A stretch of DNA of 64,000 nucleotides from Alitta virens (Eukaryota > Annelida > Polychaeta > Phyllodocida > Nereididae): NCBI GenBank assembly GCA_932294295.1, contig OW028582.1:38414204-38478203 (forward strand). The letters are read 5' to 3'. How positions within the stretch are numbered: the first letter of the stretch is position 1; the number at the start of each line of letters is the position of its first letter. A program made the translations under genes and the position numbers. Under the pieces are notes generated by a model. That model made no database searches, was not told where the DNA came from, and saw only the letters and a list, made by a program, of their open reading frames with translations. Below are positions 24,301 through 37,900 of the stretch, piece by piece.

Positions 24301-26205
24301 TTAGACCTAAGCAAAGTGTATTGAAATAAAAAAAGAAGCAAAATTTGTTAATGAATACATTATAATACAAGTAATATGCACCAAAAACACGTTTGATTCA
24401 AGATAATGGAATTTCCAGAATTGAGTATAATTATTTTGAAAAGATTGAAAAGATCAATTTCTATCAATGCAATGCTATATCTTGCATTAAGCACGAAATT
24501 TGTGGTCTGCACAAGTTTACATCAAGAAATACAACCCCATCATTGTAGGTACTGCCAAAAAGCATACAAAGCACAAAAACCCAATATTGATTTTTCCTGA
24601 TTTATGTTTGTGTCATATTTGTTGCTGAATTCAATAAATCTGTTTATGTAAAGCCAGGTGGATGACACTCAGTGTTGTGTGTGCTGTTTTCGTTAAACTC
24701 AACTTGTTTGTCTGCTGAAGTAACTGCAGAAAACAATACCCAAAATAGCCACTAGTAGATTATATCTGTAGAAGAGATGACATTTGCATTATGCATCTGT
24801 TACAGGAAAGTGACAGCAAAAAAAATGGAAGAAAATGTATTAGCTTTTATATGCCAAAAAGTGAGGTACATTTTATTATAACACTTTTATGACTGTAATC
24901 AATTTGAGTGTGTCAAAATACTGGGATTTCATGAGGGAGTACCTCATGGAGAACAAACAAGTAAGCAAAGCATGGCTTGTTGATTGCATGTGGAATTTCT
25001 GCAATTTTCAACTTGGTTTGAATACTTCGATAAGAAACTCAGCAGAAAAGCAACATTGCTACTTATTTGTGTGAAGCAAGGATGTAACATGCGTACTGCT
25101 ATATGTTCTGAATAAATTTCAACTACAGTAAACAAAAAGCCAGAAGAATAATAATCGCGAAAAGCGAGGTCATACAGTTAGTTTCATAAAATATGGTCAC
25201 CTCTAGTCAGCTGTAGCAACCTATTCCTGGCTGTAACTGTAGTTGGCTAAAGATAGCCGATTCTGTCTACTTCTACCTTATTGTTAGCTTAAACTACGAC
25301 CAGTCGACCACTGAAAAGATATAAACCTTGGTAAATGTGAGAAATTTATCTAATATATCATAAATATGTATGAGCAATCGACATGCATCTTTTCCACAAA
25401 AGATTGCAAACATGCATAATTCTCAACTTATGCACCAAATGGTGCTGCAAGCACTTTTAGATCTGGATTTGAGTAGCCAGCTATAGCCAGGCATTTACGT
25501 CTAGTGGCAGGTTGCATTGTGTAGCAGAAGTTGTCTAGCTTTGTCTAAGTTCAATTTGATTGGCTGTTTAATGAAACTAACTGTACATAGTTTGTAATTA
25601 TATTAGTGAACCTTGAGCGATGTCATTACCAGCAAGCTGACTGTCAAATACATGTTTTTGTGAATTTCAGTAAAATTTGTCTGCCAATTGGACATGTTTG
25701 CAAAGGAAATTATCATTGGGTTTCCAATCACTGATAAAATAATGCTTTTATTTTGTACTTTCCTAACTTTGTCAATCACAGCCGAAAAAAGTTATTGGAG
25801 AGCCAGAATTGCACCAATGATAACGTATTTGGTGTCTAATAATCTCTTGTCTAAAATTTCTATTCTGATTCCTCTGTTTTCCATTAGTGCCATTGCCCAA
25901 AAACATAAAATGCAAAATTGAATATATCATTCCAGATTCCTGAATTCAGTGGATATCAATGTACATATCCATATCACGTGCCACAAAGCTCTCATTAATT
26001 TGAGAAAATAACATTAAATGCCAGTTTTATTTCTTTTTAAAATACTTTTCCAATTAAATGTCTAGATAAAATTTCATACAATCGGTACACAATGGATAAC
26101 ATTTCATACAATCAGTATACAATGTTCTTCCATGATATACCATACAATGCATACGTTTTCACATTTGTTATTTTTCCATGTGTTTGCCATTCTTTCATAC
26201 TCTAT

Positions 26206-27790
26206 GAAAAAAATCGTAAACCTCTCTATCTCTGTTTTGTCGATTTTACAAAGGCATTTGACTACATTAACAGAAATGATCTATACTATAAATTTATGAA
26301 TCAAAAGATAGGCAATAAAATGCTTAATACAATAATAAGCATGTATGACAAAGCTAAAGCTAGAGTTAATCATTTAGGCATATTAGAGATATGATCAATA
26401 GCCGCTATGGCGTTTTGCAAGGTGGAATTATCAGTCCCAAGTTGTTTAATGAATTTCTATCTGACCTGCCCAATTATTTAAAGGAATCAAATGGTGTAGC
26501 ACTTAGTAATCTCATGCTCACACATATTTCATATGTTGACGACGTAATTATACTTGCACATTCTGCAACATCACTCCAAAGCAGCATAAATTCTCTCCAT
26601 GATTTCTGCAAAAAGTGGCATCTAATTGTGAGTGTAGGAAAAACTAAAATAATGAAATTTGGCAATAACAGACAAAATCAATTTTACTATGATACCCAAG
26701 AAATTGAGAATGTTGAGTCCTTTAAATATCTTTGCCATGTGTTAACAAACAAACGTAACTTGCATAAAAAAATGACTGCTTATCTTGTTACACAAGCACA
26801 AAAAGCACTTTTTGCTTTGCAAAGTGACACCAAGCAGCAACTAGGACATATTACTCCTAAACTTGCCCTAAAAAAGTTTGACACATATATTTTACCAATC
26901 CTTGAGTTGAAGAAATACAGGACGTAAAGCCCTAATCACCCACCCACCACCAATCCTTGAGTATAATTGTGAAATATGGTCCAGTAACAAACCTGTAAAT
27001 GAACTAGAGAAGGTACAATTAGGATACCTAAAAAATATGTTGGGAGTTAGGAAACAGACCTCATCACAAGCTGTGTATGGTGAGACTGGCAGATTTCCAT
27101 TACATGTACGACAACAGTTTAGAATGATCAACTATTGGATTAAACTAGAAAAACTGCCAGCTAATAATATTCTTAAAAAATGTTTAAATGAGCAAACAGA
27201 TGTGCACACTTCTGGTTATAATGCTTGGGTTGGGAAAATTATTCATATGCTCAATGAACACTATCCACAAAGAGACCATTTAAGACTTGTAAACAATGAG
27301 CTAGAATCCTATGCTAAAACGTTCAAATCTAAAATCTATGAGAAATGTCAGGAAACTATGCTAGCTGAAATCAATGACTCTACACTACAGCCAAAACTTA
27401 GAACTTATAAACTCATCAAGACTGATTACAGGCTAGAACCCTACCTTCTACTAAACCTTAGCAGAAAAATGTATAATAAAATAGCCAGATTTAGAGTAAG
27501 CTCACATAATTTACGAATTGAAATAGGTAGACATGAAAACCCTATATTGCCAGCAGTTGAGATATTATGCCTGAAATGCAATATGCATGTAATCGAAGAT
27601 GAAAAATATTTGTCTCATAGTATGCTGACATAACACACTTAGTCATGAGGACCTCTTTAAAATAGCTAATGATCACATAGAAAATTTTGAGCAACTAAAC
27701 AAAGAAGACAAATTTAAGACCATCATGAAATCAAAAGTGCCTGAGTTGTTAAAATCCCTTGGAAAATTTCTTGTAAATATTGATGCCTAA
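26206..27790 (+). pseudogene. Broken reverse transcriptase ORF2 (R3)
   Basis: The remaining frame shows reverse transcriptase motif A, FVDFTKAFD, near 26,236. YGVLQGGIISPKLFNEF follows near 26,404, then the catalytic YVDD at 26,532-26,543, and the motif E region as FKYLCHVL, where R4 keeps the usual glycine (FKYLG). A C-terminal part has YNCEIW and LGVRKQTSS. It is dead. The frame shifts near 26,392, shifts again at the 55-bp SINE-tail-plus-duplication insertion (26,907-26,961), and shifts near 27,620 before the last 50 or so residues. The start and the whole endonuclease are absent. Function in the parent element was target-primed reverse transcription. Confidence 0.88.
26907..26948 (+). mobile_element. 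Truncated SINE tail inserted in the LINE (R3)
   Basis: A 42-bp insert, flanked by an exact 13-bp direct repeat ACCAATCCTTGAG (26,894-26,906 and 26,949-26,961), splits the reverse transcriptase frame. Its sequence AATACAGGACGTAAAGCCC, then TAATCACCC repeats, matches the 3' module of the SINE at 1,016-1,145. It is therefore a severely 5'-truncated member of that family in plus orientation. Because the LINE copy in R4 has it too, it inserted before R3 and R4 separated. Confidence 0.8.
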
Positions 27791-29169
27791 TGAATGGTTG
27801 GGTCATCATCCATTGTCGAGCATTAACCATCACCCCCCCAAACTAGCAGTTTCTGCACTACAAGCATTTTTATATATTGTGATCTATGTGCTTTTACACT
27901 CATGTACATAACTGTGTAAGATGCCTTGTTATATATACTCCTAATTCAAATGTTGTACTTAAATTAACATTGTGACAATGAACAGTATTAACTGCAGTAA
28001 TATATGTGTTTAGGGTTACTGTATACATATGTCTTATATATATATATTTTAACAAATCTATGTAAACGAAACTTAATGCTCATATTACCGTGCTATTGTT
28101 CAGCAACTGGGATCATGGATGTATAGATAATCCATTGATAATGTATACCCTTAACTTTTATACCATGTATATATATATATTGAACATAGAAATAGTGAGT
28201 AGAAGTAGACTTAGTACACATTTTTTATCTGTTATTTTTTGACAAATGTATCATGTATGATATTACTGTGTCAATAAAAGCATATATGTATATCTATTGC
28301 TAATTCGCTGTGTTATCTCTTTTTTATAAAAAGTCCTAGAACAAGGCCAAAGTTGACCTATTTAAGAGGTGAGCAAATTATTGATGCTGTTCAGGGTGAC
28401 TTTAAATGTAACTTTCAGTAGAGGTTCTAATTATCACTGTGTGGTTTGGTATAGAGTTGCATGATATTCTTATTTATCACTGAGTTTTTCTGATTCCTTG
28501 GCCGTAACCTTTCCACCTTATCCTGTCATTATTTCTTAGCTATTTCTTGATTCTTGTCACAGAATTTTCCCATCCATCACGGGCTTCTTCAAGGGTCTTC
28601 TATTGCCCCTTGCAGTTTTCTATTCTGGAGTCACAGTTGAATTATCGATGTTAAATTTCATCATACATTCACATTTTGATGTAATCTATTTGTTTCTTTG
28701 ATATATTTGTCTCTTTAGACTAAAATATTTGTCACTATAATCTGATATTCTTTCTTGTTTTCACAAAAAGGTGATTTCTTCCACTTTTACAATCAATAAA
28801 TAGTTTCTACTTGTGGAGCAAGTATATAATGGAAAGCATTTACATAGTTTTTGTGTAGCAAAAATGAAACATTATCTTGCAAGAGAAGGTACAAGTTTGT
28901 CAAATCAATTATGAGTTTGAGACAATGGAGATATCATCTTTACTGAAAGATTTAGCAATTATTTGAGTGGAAAGGATATGCCGTAGACATCTGCCCACTG
29001 CAACGGTTCTATTCTTTTCAAGTTTCATTTCTTTTGCAGTACATTGTATGCTTTCTAAATAAATGAATATGATGCTACAAGAAAAAAAGAAACAACAAAA
29101 GAGAAGCATAATGAACATCATTATGTATTTCAGCTTGCTAACCAATGCTCTAATATAGTAACTTAAGCC

Positions 29170-29252
29170 CAGCTAGACAGCTAGACACCTAGATAGCTAG
29201 AAAGACGACAGACGGACGAACTGACGGACGGACAGATGGACAGACGGACAGC
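29170..29252 (+). repeat. CTAGACAG/GACGGAC simple repeat (R3)
   Basis: This is the R3 form of the simple repeat at 5,780-5,870, with a different internal mix that includes several GACGGAC words. Confidence 0.8.
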
Positions 29253-32200
29253 AGATTTCACAGCATTGTTAACATTTTTGGTCACATCAGGAAAGGTGCC
29301 ATAAATCACACACAATTGCTCTTTGATATCTGAGAAATTACCAGCATCAAATCAGATGCTAAATGCCTTTTTGCTGCAATCAGAAGGGAATCAGAGAATT
29401 CCTGAATTGCTTTCCTGCTGGCAATTTACACAGGTCTTTGTCTGAGAGGTGGCAATTCTGTTTAGCATTGGTTTTTTGTCAACTCTAATTATCCTCATAT
29501 TGCATTCACAGTTATCATTATCAGCCTCCTTTCATGAAATTTGTAGTTTTCACACAAAATCAGGAAGGAGATCCAACAGCTCAGCCCACAGGTCTGGGCT
29601 GGCAGGTAAATAGATAGGCAGATACGTTAGTCAGAGAACTTTATAACTCAATCAAGTAGCCTAATAAGAGGATAATTCAGAATTAATGTTCACCTGTTAT
29701 TTCGTCAAATTTTCAATACATGATATGTAGCAGGAAAATTAATGGAGAGAAAGGTTAGCAACAAGTCAAACCACACCTTTTTAGTTGATAAACACATTTC
29801 TGCGAAGCATTAAAGTTGAATTAAAATTTGTTATATTCTCCACTGTCATTTCTGCTGCTTTTCTGTGACCATGACAAATGGCCATACTGAACACAAGATG
29901 GCAAAAACAACATCTTGTTAGAGATTTAATTGAAGGGCAGAAAGGTGTTTCTGTGGGTTTGGAGGCTGGGGTATGACATGTAAGTGAAATTTATGTCCAA
30001 TTTGGTGCCGCTTAAATCTTTGTAATGATAGGAATTTAAACGGGGAAAAAAATGAAAATAATGAATACTTTTATGATCATTGAAATTAATGGAGATTTGA
30101 AGATGATGATGTCACTCATTGGGAAACCCCAGGGTTTCCTTCAAGGGGTCTAGGTGGGATTCCCCTAAGGTTGTGCCTGGTACCTGCTGTTGCTTTACAG
30201 GTAATAAACCCAGACTAATTAATTTTGTGATAGTTTGGTTGGAGCTTTCCAATATAATCTGATACCTCTTATGACAAACACAATTCAAATGTGTGCCGTA
30301 ATCTTGCTGGATATTTGAGAAAGGGAAATCACCATACACAAAAGATCTGCCTCAGCCTGAAGTTTTCAGTGGTCATGAGCGCTCCTTTAACATTTGTCAA
30401 AATTACTTTAGGCTGTCTGGAAACAATATCTAATTGCTGAGAACAAATCTTTTCTGGTAGCTGGCAGCTGTTTTTCAAGCCCAGGCTGATATTTGCTGAT
30501 CATGTGGAAGACCTACTTAAACTCCTTTCTTCCAGAAAAACACGATTCGTTGTTTGTTAGCATGTAATAATAAGCTGCCTTCAGGGTGACCTTTGCTAAA
30601 TTTTGTGTAGGTGGCTGGCATCCAACTTTTAATTTTCATCACAATTTGAGGTAAACACTCTGGTGCTGAGTTGGTTGGTAGCAGTAATTTGCCCTGGAAT
30701 ATTACATTTCACAATGCATTAGATGCCACAGTTAATTGACAGTGCTTATCAGAATTCCTAATGGGGTGTGCACATAATTTGCAAATTACTTGGTTTTTTT
30801 TTGCATTGAATAATCATCCTATTGTCTTTAAATTATTCATTTGCCTTATGTGCTCTTTTTGTAACAGGTTTACATTAGGTCATGAAAAAGGACAAATTGT
30901 GCCACCGTTTATAGATAAGGAAAGGATTGATTGCAGGAGCTCAATGACACAATCAAAATTTTTCTGAATTCATTTTGTGTGATGTGTCTTTCACATTGCC
31001 CAACTTTTCTGGAAATGTAAGCTGACACATAAACAGTAACTAAAAAAAACATGTGAATTTATTAAAGCACTGAACTGATGTAACTCATCACATTCAAATC
31101 CATTGTGGTTGTTTACAAAATGTTTTCATAAATATAAAAGTGGTTAAACAACACTTGAATACTTTTTCCACTTTTCTAAATTTCTAACATATACCTTTAT
31201 AAACCCATTTGTGTGCAAATGCAAGATAATCCCTCACAAAGCTATGTTTGTGCCACGAGTGACATCTTTCCACATCAACTTATTTGTGGATATTATCCTA
31301 TTATGCAGACAAAAAGGGATGATAAAACTCATCCCAGATGAGGCGAGCAAGCAATAGCAGATAGTTCCGCCGGAAGTATGTCTGGCTGATTGAAACAGAC
31401 TATGCACATACAGTATTTCACAAAGAAGTGATTATTTCATATTCTGGTCCCATTTTTTATTCCCAAAGCAGATATGTATTTTTCACTCAGCTGCTGTGAG
31501 CCAATCAGAATGGTTATTGTCATCCAGCATGGGTATATATTGTGCAGCAGCAATGTATATTGGACAGCTGGTAAGTATGTTGGTTGGCTGCAGGATGGCT
31601 GCAGTGTATGTTGGACAATCTGCAGGGTATATTGTACAATCTAAAGAATATTAGCAATGGCGGATGGCATGTCATCCAACATGGAATTTTGTGGGATTCG
31701 AAAAACTATGTTGGACTGTTGTTGTGTTGTTCTTTATAGGAAAAGTATAGTTCACTTTTCACAGGAGATCAAATGTAGTAAATAGCTCGATTGTGAAACG
31801 GTTTTGTGTCACTAAAAATATATTCAAATGAAAGAAAATGCTTCTAACTGTAGATTCAAGAACCCACATTTTCCAGATTGAGCGAAATTAATAAATATTG
31901 GAGGAATTTACTTCATTGACTTTGTTTACATTTTAGTTCATTATTCATTGCAACGTCATGAAGAGCGTTTGCCAATTCGTGATTTCAGAGTCATTTTTAT
32001 ACATAATTAACTTAGAATTTTGAAAATCGCACAAGAATTTAATGCACTGAAAAATAAATGCATTACGAACCGACGACGCTAATGAAGTTCATTTATGCAT
32101 CATTTTCATCTCATTGGCCATAAAAGACAGTACAATGTAAACAAATCGGCAATTTTTGATTGCATGAAAAATTAAATGCTTAGGGAAGTTTATTAATTAT

Positions 32201-32796
32201 ATAGAGATATGGGAAACCTAGCAAGGCCCTGATGGGATTTAATCCATTTTTTTAGAAGCAATTAAATTAATGCAACATATTTTGACCACTGTCATATTGA
32301 GTGACAATCCAGTACAGGTTTCAGTAGCATTAGCTTGAAGGATTAGCATTAGCTTGCATTCTCATTCAAGCGGCCAAAACTTGCAAAGCAGTCTGTTCTG
32401 GCAAGCAAAAATCAATTTCAAATTCAGTGCAATTTTGGGTCTAATAGTACGTTTCTCTGTAAGTTAAAATTTGCCTTAATGAACATGAAACAATTCCGCT
32501 AGAAGTCTGGGTATTAAATAGCTGATTGCACACTCACTATAACAAGCTACTTTATGATAAAACCACCTATATTCGGAGGCCATTGCTTCCTGTACCAAAG
32601 GTGGAATAGAAAGATTTGTGTTCATAAATTTTTTTCATGAAAAAAGTTTTAGAAGAAAGTAAAAAATTGTGCGGTGCATTACATATTATTTGGAAAGCGA
32701 AAGCTGAAGAAATAAGAGAGAATGTAGGAATAAGCAGACCAGTAAAATAAAAGGTGTGCCAAACCAGATATTTTGTAGATTATTATGAAATGGATC

Positions 32797-33124
32797 CCCT
32801 GCCGGGCCGGAACTGTGGCGTAAGGGATGTTGTCGACAGTAGACCTTCGGAACCCAAGTCCTGTTGATCGGTATTTGTGTGATTTTCATTCTTGGGGGTG
32901 TTGTACTCTGTGTCTAATACTGTCCATGCTGAGGCAAGTGAAAGAACCATCCATGGGGTAAATGAGTAACATAGTGTAGACTCTTTTCACCTCATCTATC
33001 AACCCTTACTTGTGGCAAGAACTTGCCTTAGAGGACTGTACCTTCCCTATCTGTCTATCTGTCTATCTGTCTATCTATATCTAACTATTATCTAATTATT
33101 ATCTATCTATATCTATATATCTAT
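32797..33124 (+). mobile_element. Possible SINE-like retroposon with (CTAT)n tail (R3)
   Basis: This is the R3 copy of the element at 9,403-9,725. It has an expanded CTGTCTAT tail (two extra four-base repeats) and a few substitutions, for example T for C near 32,828. Flanks match R1 and R2, so it was inherited by duplication. Confidence 0.45.
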
Positions 33125-33856
33125 CTTATTCTTTCTTGGCTGTCATTGTCTGAGGTCGAGCTGATATATCCACCAGATGAAGTATGTCACTGAAATCAGC
33201 AGTCTTGAATATTGTATCTGGCACAAATATAATAATACAACAAATCTAAAGAATTTACTTTCACATTTTCCTAACTTGAACGGATTCAGGACATAGCAGT
33301 TATACAGAGCCCACACTTTGCCCCATGAGGCACTGGCAGGGCTGTCTGAAGGACTAAGATGGGCTCAGAAAGTTGCTGTTCTTCATCATTTTTCTATACT
33401 TTTGTTCAATAGGTTATAGCGACAGCACTTAGCTGAGTCAGCTTATATGACTACCTGCCAGAAGCAGACATAATGATGAGGTGATAATGGTCATTTTGAA
33501 TTATTTTGCGACCTCTATAAAGGTAAAAAAGGAAAGGTTGGGATTTTATAGTCTGCTTTCAGACTGGTAGGTGCATAGCTCTCAGCTGACTTCACATGCT
33601 ACCTTTGGTTGGCAGGCTCTGTTCTCTCTGGAATGTTCTATTCCCTCGGGAGAATACAGCAGTCACTTCATGCTGCGCCATCACTGAGTAACCCAATTCC
33701 ATCTCAGCCTATAACCAACCTCCCCATTTACATCTGGGTAGAGTGAAGCAGTGGTTGAAGGCCATGACACCCACAGTCCCTTGAATTTTTATCCCCAGCA
33801 ATTTATGAGACTTCCTTGATTGACAGCCTATTTACATACAACTGTACCCGCCTATA

Positions 33857-33972
33857 CCCATTTACATCTGGGTAGAGTGAAGCAGTGGTTGAAGGCCATG
33901 CCAGGCCTGGGTTTGAACTCACAACCATCTGCATACAAATCCAATACTCTATCCACTAACTCACGACACCCA
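33857..33972 (-). mobile_element. tRNA-derived SINE, reverse orientation (R3)
   Basis: This is the R3 copy of the SINE at 10,455-10,570, with the same head, box B and body, inherited with the unit. Confidence 0.7.
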
Positions 33973-34345
33973 CAATCCCTTGAATTTTTATCCCCAGCAA
34001 ATGATGAGACTTCCTTGATTGACAGCCTATTTACATACAACTGTACCCGCCTATACCAAGTCATGGCTGGGCTTAGGGAAATAATTCCTTTCCAGATAAT
34101 AAATATATCTCATATATTTGCATCATATACCATTTTTCCGCTGGCAAAGGTCACAGTGGAGCTGGCACAGCAACACTTTGCCTCTGATGACATAGAAATG
34201 TGTGGTTATTCATTTCCTTTTTGACTGAATGCAACAGAAACTTATTGCACAATCAGAGAAGGCAATTCCATATTTGGAATATTGCATCAGGGTCTGGTTG
34301 GCCTATGCACTTGTGCATTTTACCACAAGTCTATCCATTGGCCCA

Positions 34346-34941
34346 CCTGCCCAGGGAAGCTGTGAATAAACTGTTTGACTCACAATGTGTTTTCTACAGA
34401 GCACAACAATGAGATTTAGCAGACAAAAGGGCTTTGGAGCTCTTTCATGTCCAGTGGAGAAAAGCTGTCAGAAGAATTTGGCACCTTCCCTGGAAAGCCA
34501 GATCTTTGATCCTGCCGTCATTGATTCAGAAAGATTCTTTCCTGGATCAGTTATACAAACGATTTCTTAAACTGTACTGGTCTGTTGCTGACAATGAAAA
34601 TTCTACAGTAAAGTTGATTTGTAATGTCGCTAAACATGGCATTATAGACGGAAATTTCCATGAAATTTCAAAGCAATGGCGATATCCTGATTGTCTTCTG
34701 AGAACGAAATTGCAGTTCAGAGGTCAGAGACCAAAATCAGTCATTGACAATAATAGAGCGCAGCAAATAAGAGACCTAACAAAATGTTTGGAAGGTTCTT
34801 TTCATTTGCCAAATTTTACGATGGACGATATAAAATCTTTAATCTATTTAATTTCAACATATTAACTTAAACTGCAAATTTTTCATATAACTTTTCAACT
34901 TTTCTTGTACAATTTTGTGCGAATAAAATGATTGTTATTAT
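34346..34941 (+). mobile_element. LINE 3' end, C-terminal part of ORF2 (R3)
   Basis: This is the R3 copy of the fragment at 10,944-11,539. The tail at 34,434-34,865 is the same protein as in R1 and R2, again because of recent block copying. Confidence 0.8.
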
Positions 34942-37900
34942 AATCACTATTGCCTGCTCATATTATAGATGGCAGCAGTTGCAAATCCTCAGTGATTACG
35001 GACTGAGAGGTCAAGGTGTCATTGTGAAGGTAATCATAACCATGCAGTATGAAATTTAACGTTAATTAATAAATAATGGTGAAATCAAAGGTAAGTTAAT
35101 TAATAAGTAGTAATAAATTGGATAATGCCAAGAATGTCTTTGTTTTGAAAATGTATGGCCATTCAGCCTTCTGAACATGCATAGGTCACAAAAGACAATG
35201 ATCAAGTTATAATTAATTGCTCATTACAAATCAGTTTGACTTTAGTTAACTGATAACAGCATACTATTAGCATCCGTTATGTTTTACTCATGACTAGAGT
35301 AATTATCTTGTATTCTTAATTACAAGATAAGTTTGTCTTAGCTCCCTATCAAGTTATGATTCAGCGTTTTTATTTTCAATTCTGAAGATTGTGACCTTTG
35401 TGCTTATCCTGTCATTATTGGTTAGAATTCTCGGGTTCTTGTCACACAATTTTCACATCCATCCTGGCCTATTTTTGGGGTTCCACAAGGGTCTTCCATG
35501 TGTTTCAATGTGTCAATGTTTCAATGTCTCAATACTACTAGATCTGAAGCTGAGTCAGTTTAGTTGTATGACCTGCCAGAGGCAGATGTAATGATGAAAT
35601 AATAGGCTTGAAGTCCACACCATGTCACAAAATGTTATTAATTGATGGCATGGGCAGGGTATTTTACTTGCCTCAGAATAGACACAAAGTACAAGGCACC
35701 TATAGTAAATTTAATATCTCATGTGATTGGAATTCAGCTTAGATTCATGTATCTCTTACTTTTGTAAAATCTGCTGCAAATAAACACTATTGATGTCAAA
35801 ATATCTAACCACACATTTGGACAACCTATGGCTAATAGATGACCAATAAAACTCAACAACAAATGACCTGCCACATTATTACCATATTCAGCTGATACTG
35901 TGTCTTAGGAAGCTGTGGTAAAGTTGTTTAATAGTCATGAAAACGTTTAGATAGCATCTGAGTAGCAGAAACAAAATACAACCATTGATCAACAAACAAA
36001 TGATTTTATAAATAGCGATTTTATAAATAGCTATTTATGAATGCAGAATTGGCGGGAAAGGTTAAAAAAATATATTATCATGTATCGTTGATTAAATCAC
36101 TCTTTACAGTCCAATATGAGGTGATTTTGACTAGCAGACTGCCCTACATTGATCAAAGGGAAACGTGAAGTCAACAAGGCTAACTAAAGCAATGAGGCGT
36201 CAAAATGTATCCAACACTTTTCTCAGCTTGAAAGCACACAAAGTATCTAATAGTGTAGTGTTTATGTACCAAGGGCGAAACAATTATTCATTCCACACAA
36301 TACATTAATAATAATCTTGCTGCATGGGTTTGTTTGTCAATTTTGACTGACTTTAATGTTAAAACAAAATGTTTTAATAATCTCAATAAAATGGAGAAGG
36401 AGAAATGTGGAAATAATAGATATATATACTATAGGTGATTTTTTGGTGTATAATGCAGACATAGCCATGATGAAATGTTTATTTTGGTGCAACATGAATT
36501 GTCTTCATGCTGGGAAACTTAATACTATAATCCATAGGAATAACGCAAAAAGAAATAACTCCAAGAAATAGAACAAAGTGAAAATATTGTCAAATGTGGT
36601 GGGCAATAAAAATCTCTGATCTTTCAAAAATTGCCTTTTGAGGGCTGTTGGGAGATCAAAGGCTGAGACCTTAAGAACTACAATCATAAGTTGTGTCAGA
36701 AATTGCTGCTCATTTCACAAAACTATATTGGGTGGCTCAGAACCACAACGACCTGCCAAATCACAATTTCCGCATAATATAGTAATCTATAGCTTTTTTA
36801 TTATTAATGCAGTACATGAATCAAACGGTGGGACAGGCGATTATGTAAGCCTCTTGGTTATTTGGTGTGAGTGCTAGCGAACAGTCAGAGGCCATGTACT
36901 GGACAAATCAAGTTACTGCACGTGGACAAAAATCATCAATTAATAATTTCGGAAATATCCATCGCTAAACAATAAAATTGCATGGTTATTCTGTTTTTCA
37001 TGACAAGACGCTCATTTTTTTGAAATTCGGACAAAACCAACACGATGCGTAATCTCATCTGCACAAACTCAGCTTATACAATGTCCTCCGACTTTTTGCC
37101 AATGCTCACAATAAATGTCAAATGTCTGATTCATTGCAGTATACGCAGACACATTGTCTATTGTGATGATTGTGAGAGCATATAAATTTGTGACTGGTGG
37201 TGTTGCTTGAGTAGGTTAATTTATTATCACCCATTTCATCAGAGCAATCAATTTGAAACATTCTAAAATCAATGACAGCAATATTTTTGAATGATTTAAA
37301 ATCAAACTTAATTGAGATATAGCTGGATGGTATACATTCGGAAGGCAAGTGAAAGCAAGCAGTCTGTGATTCTGTGGTCATCAGTTAGAGAGCGGGAAAG
37401 TATTGATATATGAACAATATTAAGTTTATCTTTTATTAACATGCAATTAACCTCACATGGCACATACAATTAATGCAACAGCCTCACTATCAATGGCTCT
37501 CTGCAAAGAATAAACAAGAATTCACAAAAGATTCCAAGCTGAAGTTTCTCATGAGAGCTCCTTTAACATTTGCCAAAAGTACTTTGGGCTGTCTGGAAAC
37601 AATGTTTAACTGCTACGAACACATCTTTTCTGGTAGCATGCTGATATTTGCAGGGCCCCAACTTCTTTGCTTCAAGGCAAACATGATTCATTATTCTTTA
37701 GCATGGAATTACAAGCTTCGGGTCGTCTTCCTTTCTTGAGTGGGTGGTTTGACATAGATAGTTACTTTCAATTGCCATCCCAATTTCTGATTAAATAATC
37801 TAGTGTTAAATTGTCGTAATTTTATCTCAAACATTTTGATGCGATTGTGACAACCGACATGATTGCAAATGGCATGAAATGTTACAGACTTTAGTTTATT

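Larger units (their letters stand above)
26206..28292 (+). mobile_element. 5'-truncated LINE, reverse transcriptase half (R3)
   Basis: This non-LTR retrotransposon fragment is inserted at a site left empty in R1 (near 4,845) and R2 (near 16,402). TCTAT flanks it on both sides (26,201-26,205 and 28,293-28,297), a possible short target duplication. It begins inside the reverse transcriptase, so the endonuclease and the first part of the enzyme are missing. It runs through the C-terminal region (stop at 27,788-27,790) into a 500-bp AT-rich 3' UTR with AATAAA at 28,273-28,278. A 42-bp SINE tail with target duplication interrupts it at 26,907. The LINE clade is not assigned. Confidence 0.9.
24806..30967 (+). 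pseudogene. Chain of small splice-like open islands (R3), speculative dead gene
   Basis: Six plus-strand islands have acceptor- and donor-like borders and compatible reading phases for most joins: 24,806-24,865 (phase 0 to 0, 20 codons, ends AG/GTACAT); 24,909-24,960 (0 to 1, ends CAA/GTAAGC); 25,782-25,824 (1 to 2, acceptor AATCACAG); 28,334-28,368 (2 to 1, ends GAG/GTGAGC); 29,547-29,605 (0 to 2, ends CAG/GTAAAT); 30,868-30,967 (phase 2 in, strong TTTTTGTAACAG acceptor, ends in a stop). A link is missing between the fourth and fifth: the candidate near 28,778 meets a stop. R1, R2 and R4 each lack or break some islands. Differences between copies are not biased to silent sites. No protein family is recognised. 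A LINE lies in one would-be intron. Confidence 0.2.
23203..36941 (+). repeat. Array R, unit R3 (13.7 kb)
   Basis: R3 is the longest R unit, because a 2.1-kb LINE fragment sits at 26,206-28,292. Its left half is the least decayed copy of the splice-like plus-strand islands (24,806-30,967). From about 33,100 to 36,350 it is nearly identical to R1 (offset 23,402) and R2 (offset 13,627). From about 31,200 to 33,000 it is slightly more diverged. It keeps a full copy of the segment missing from R2 (28,570-30,580). At two of the three R1/R2 differences (10,558 and 10,719 in R1) R3 agrees with R2. Confidence 0.9.
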
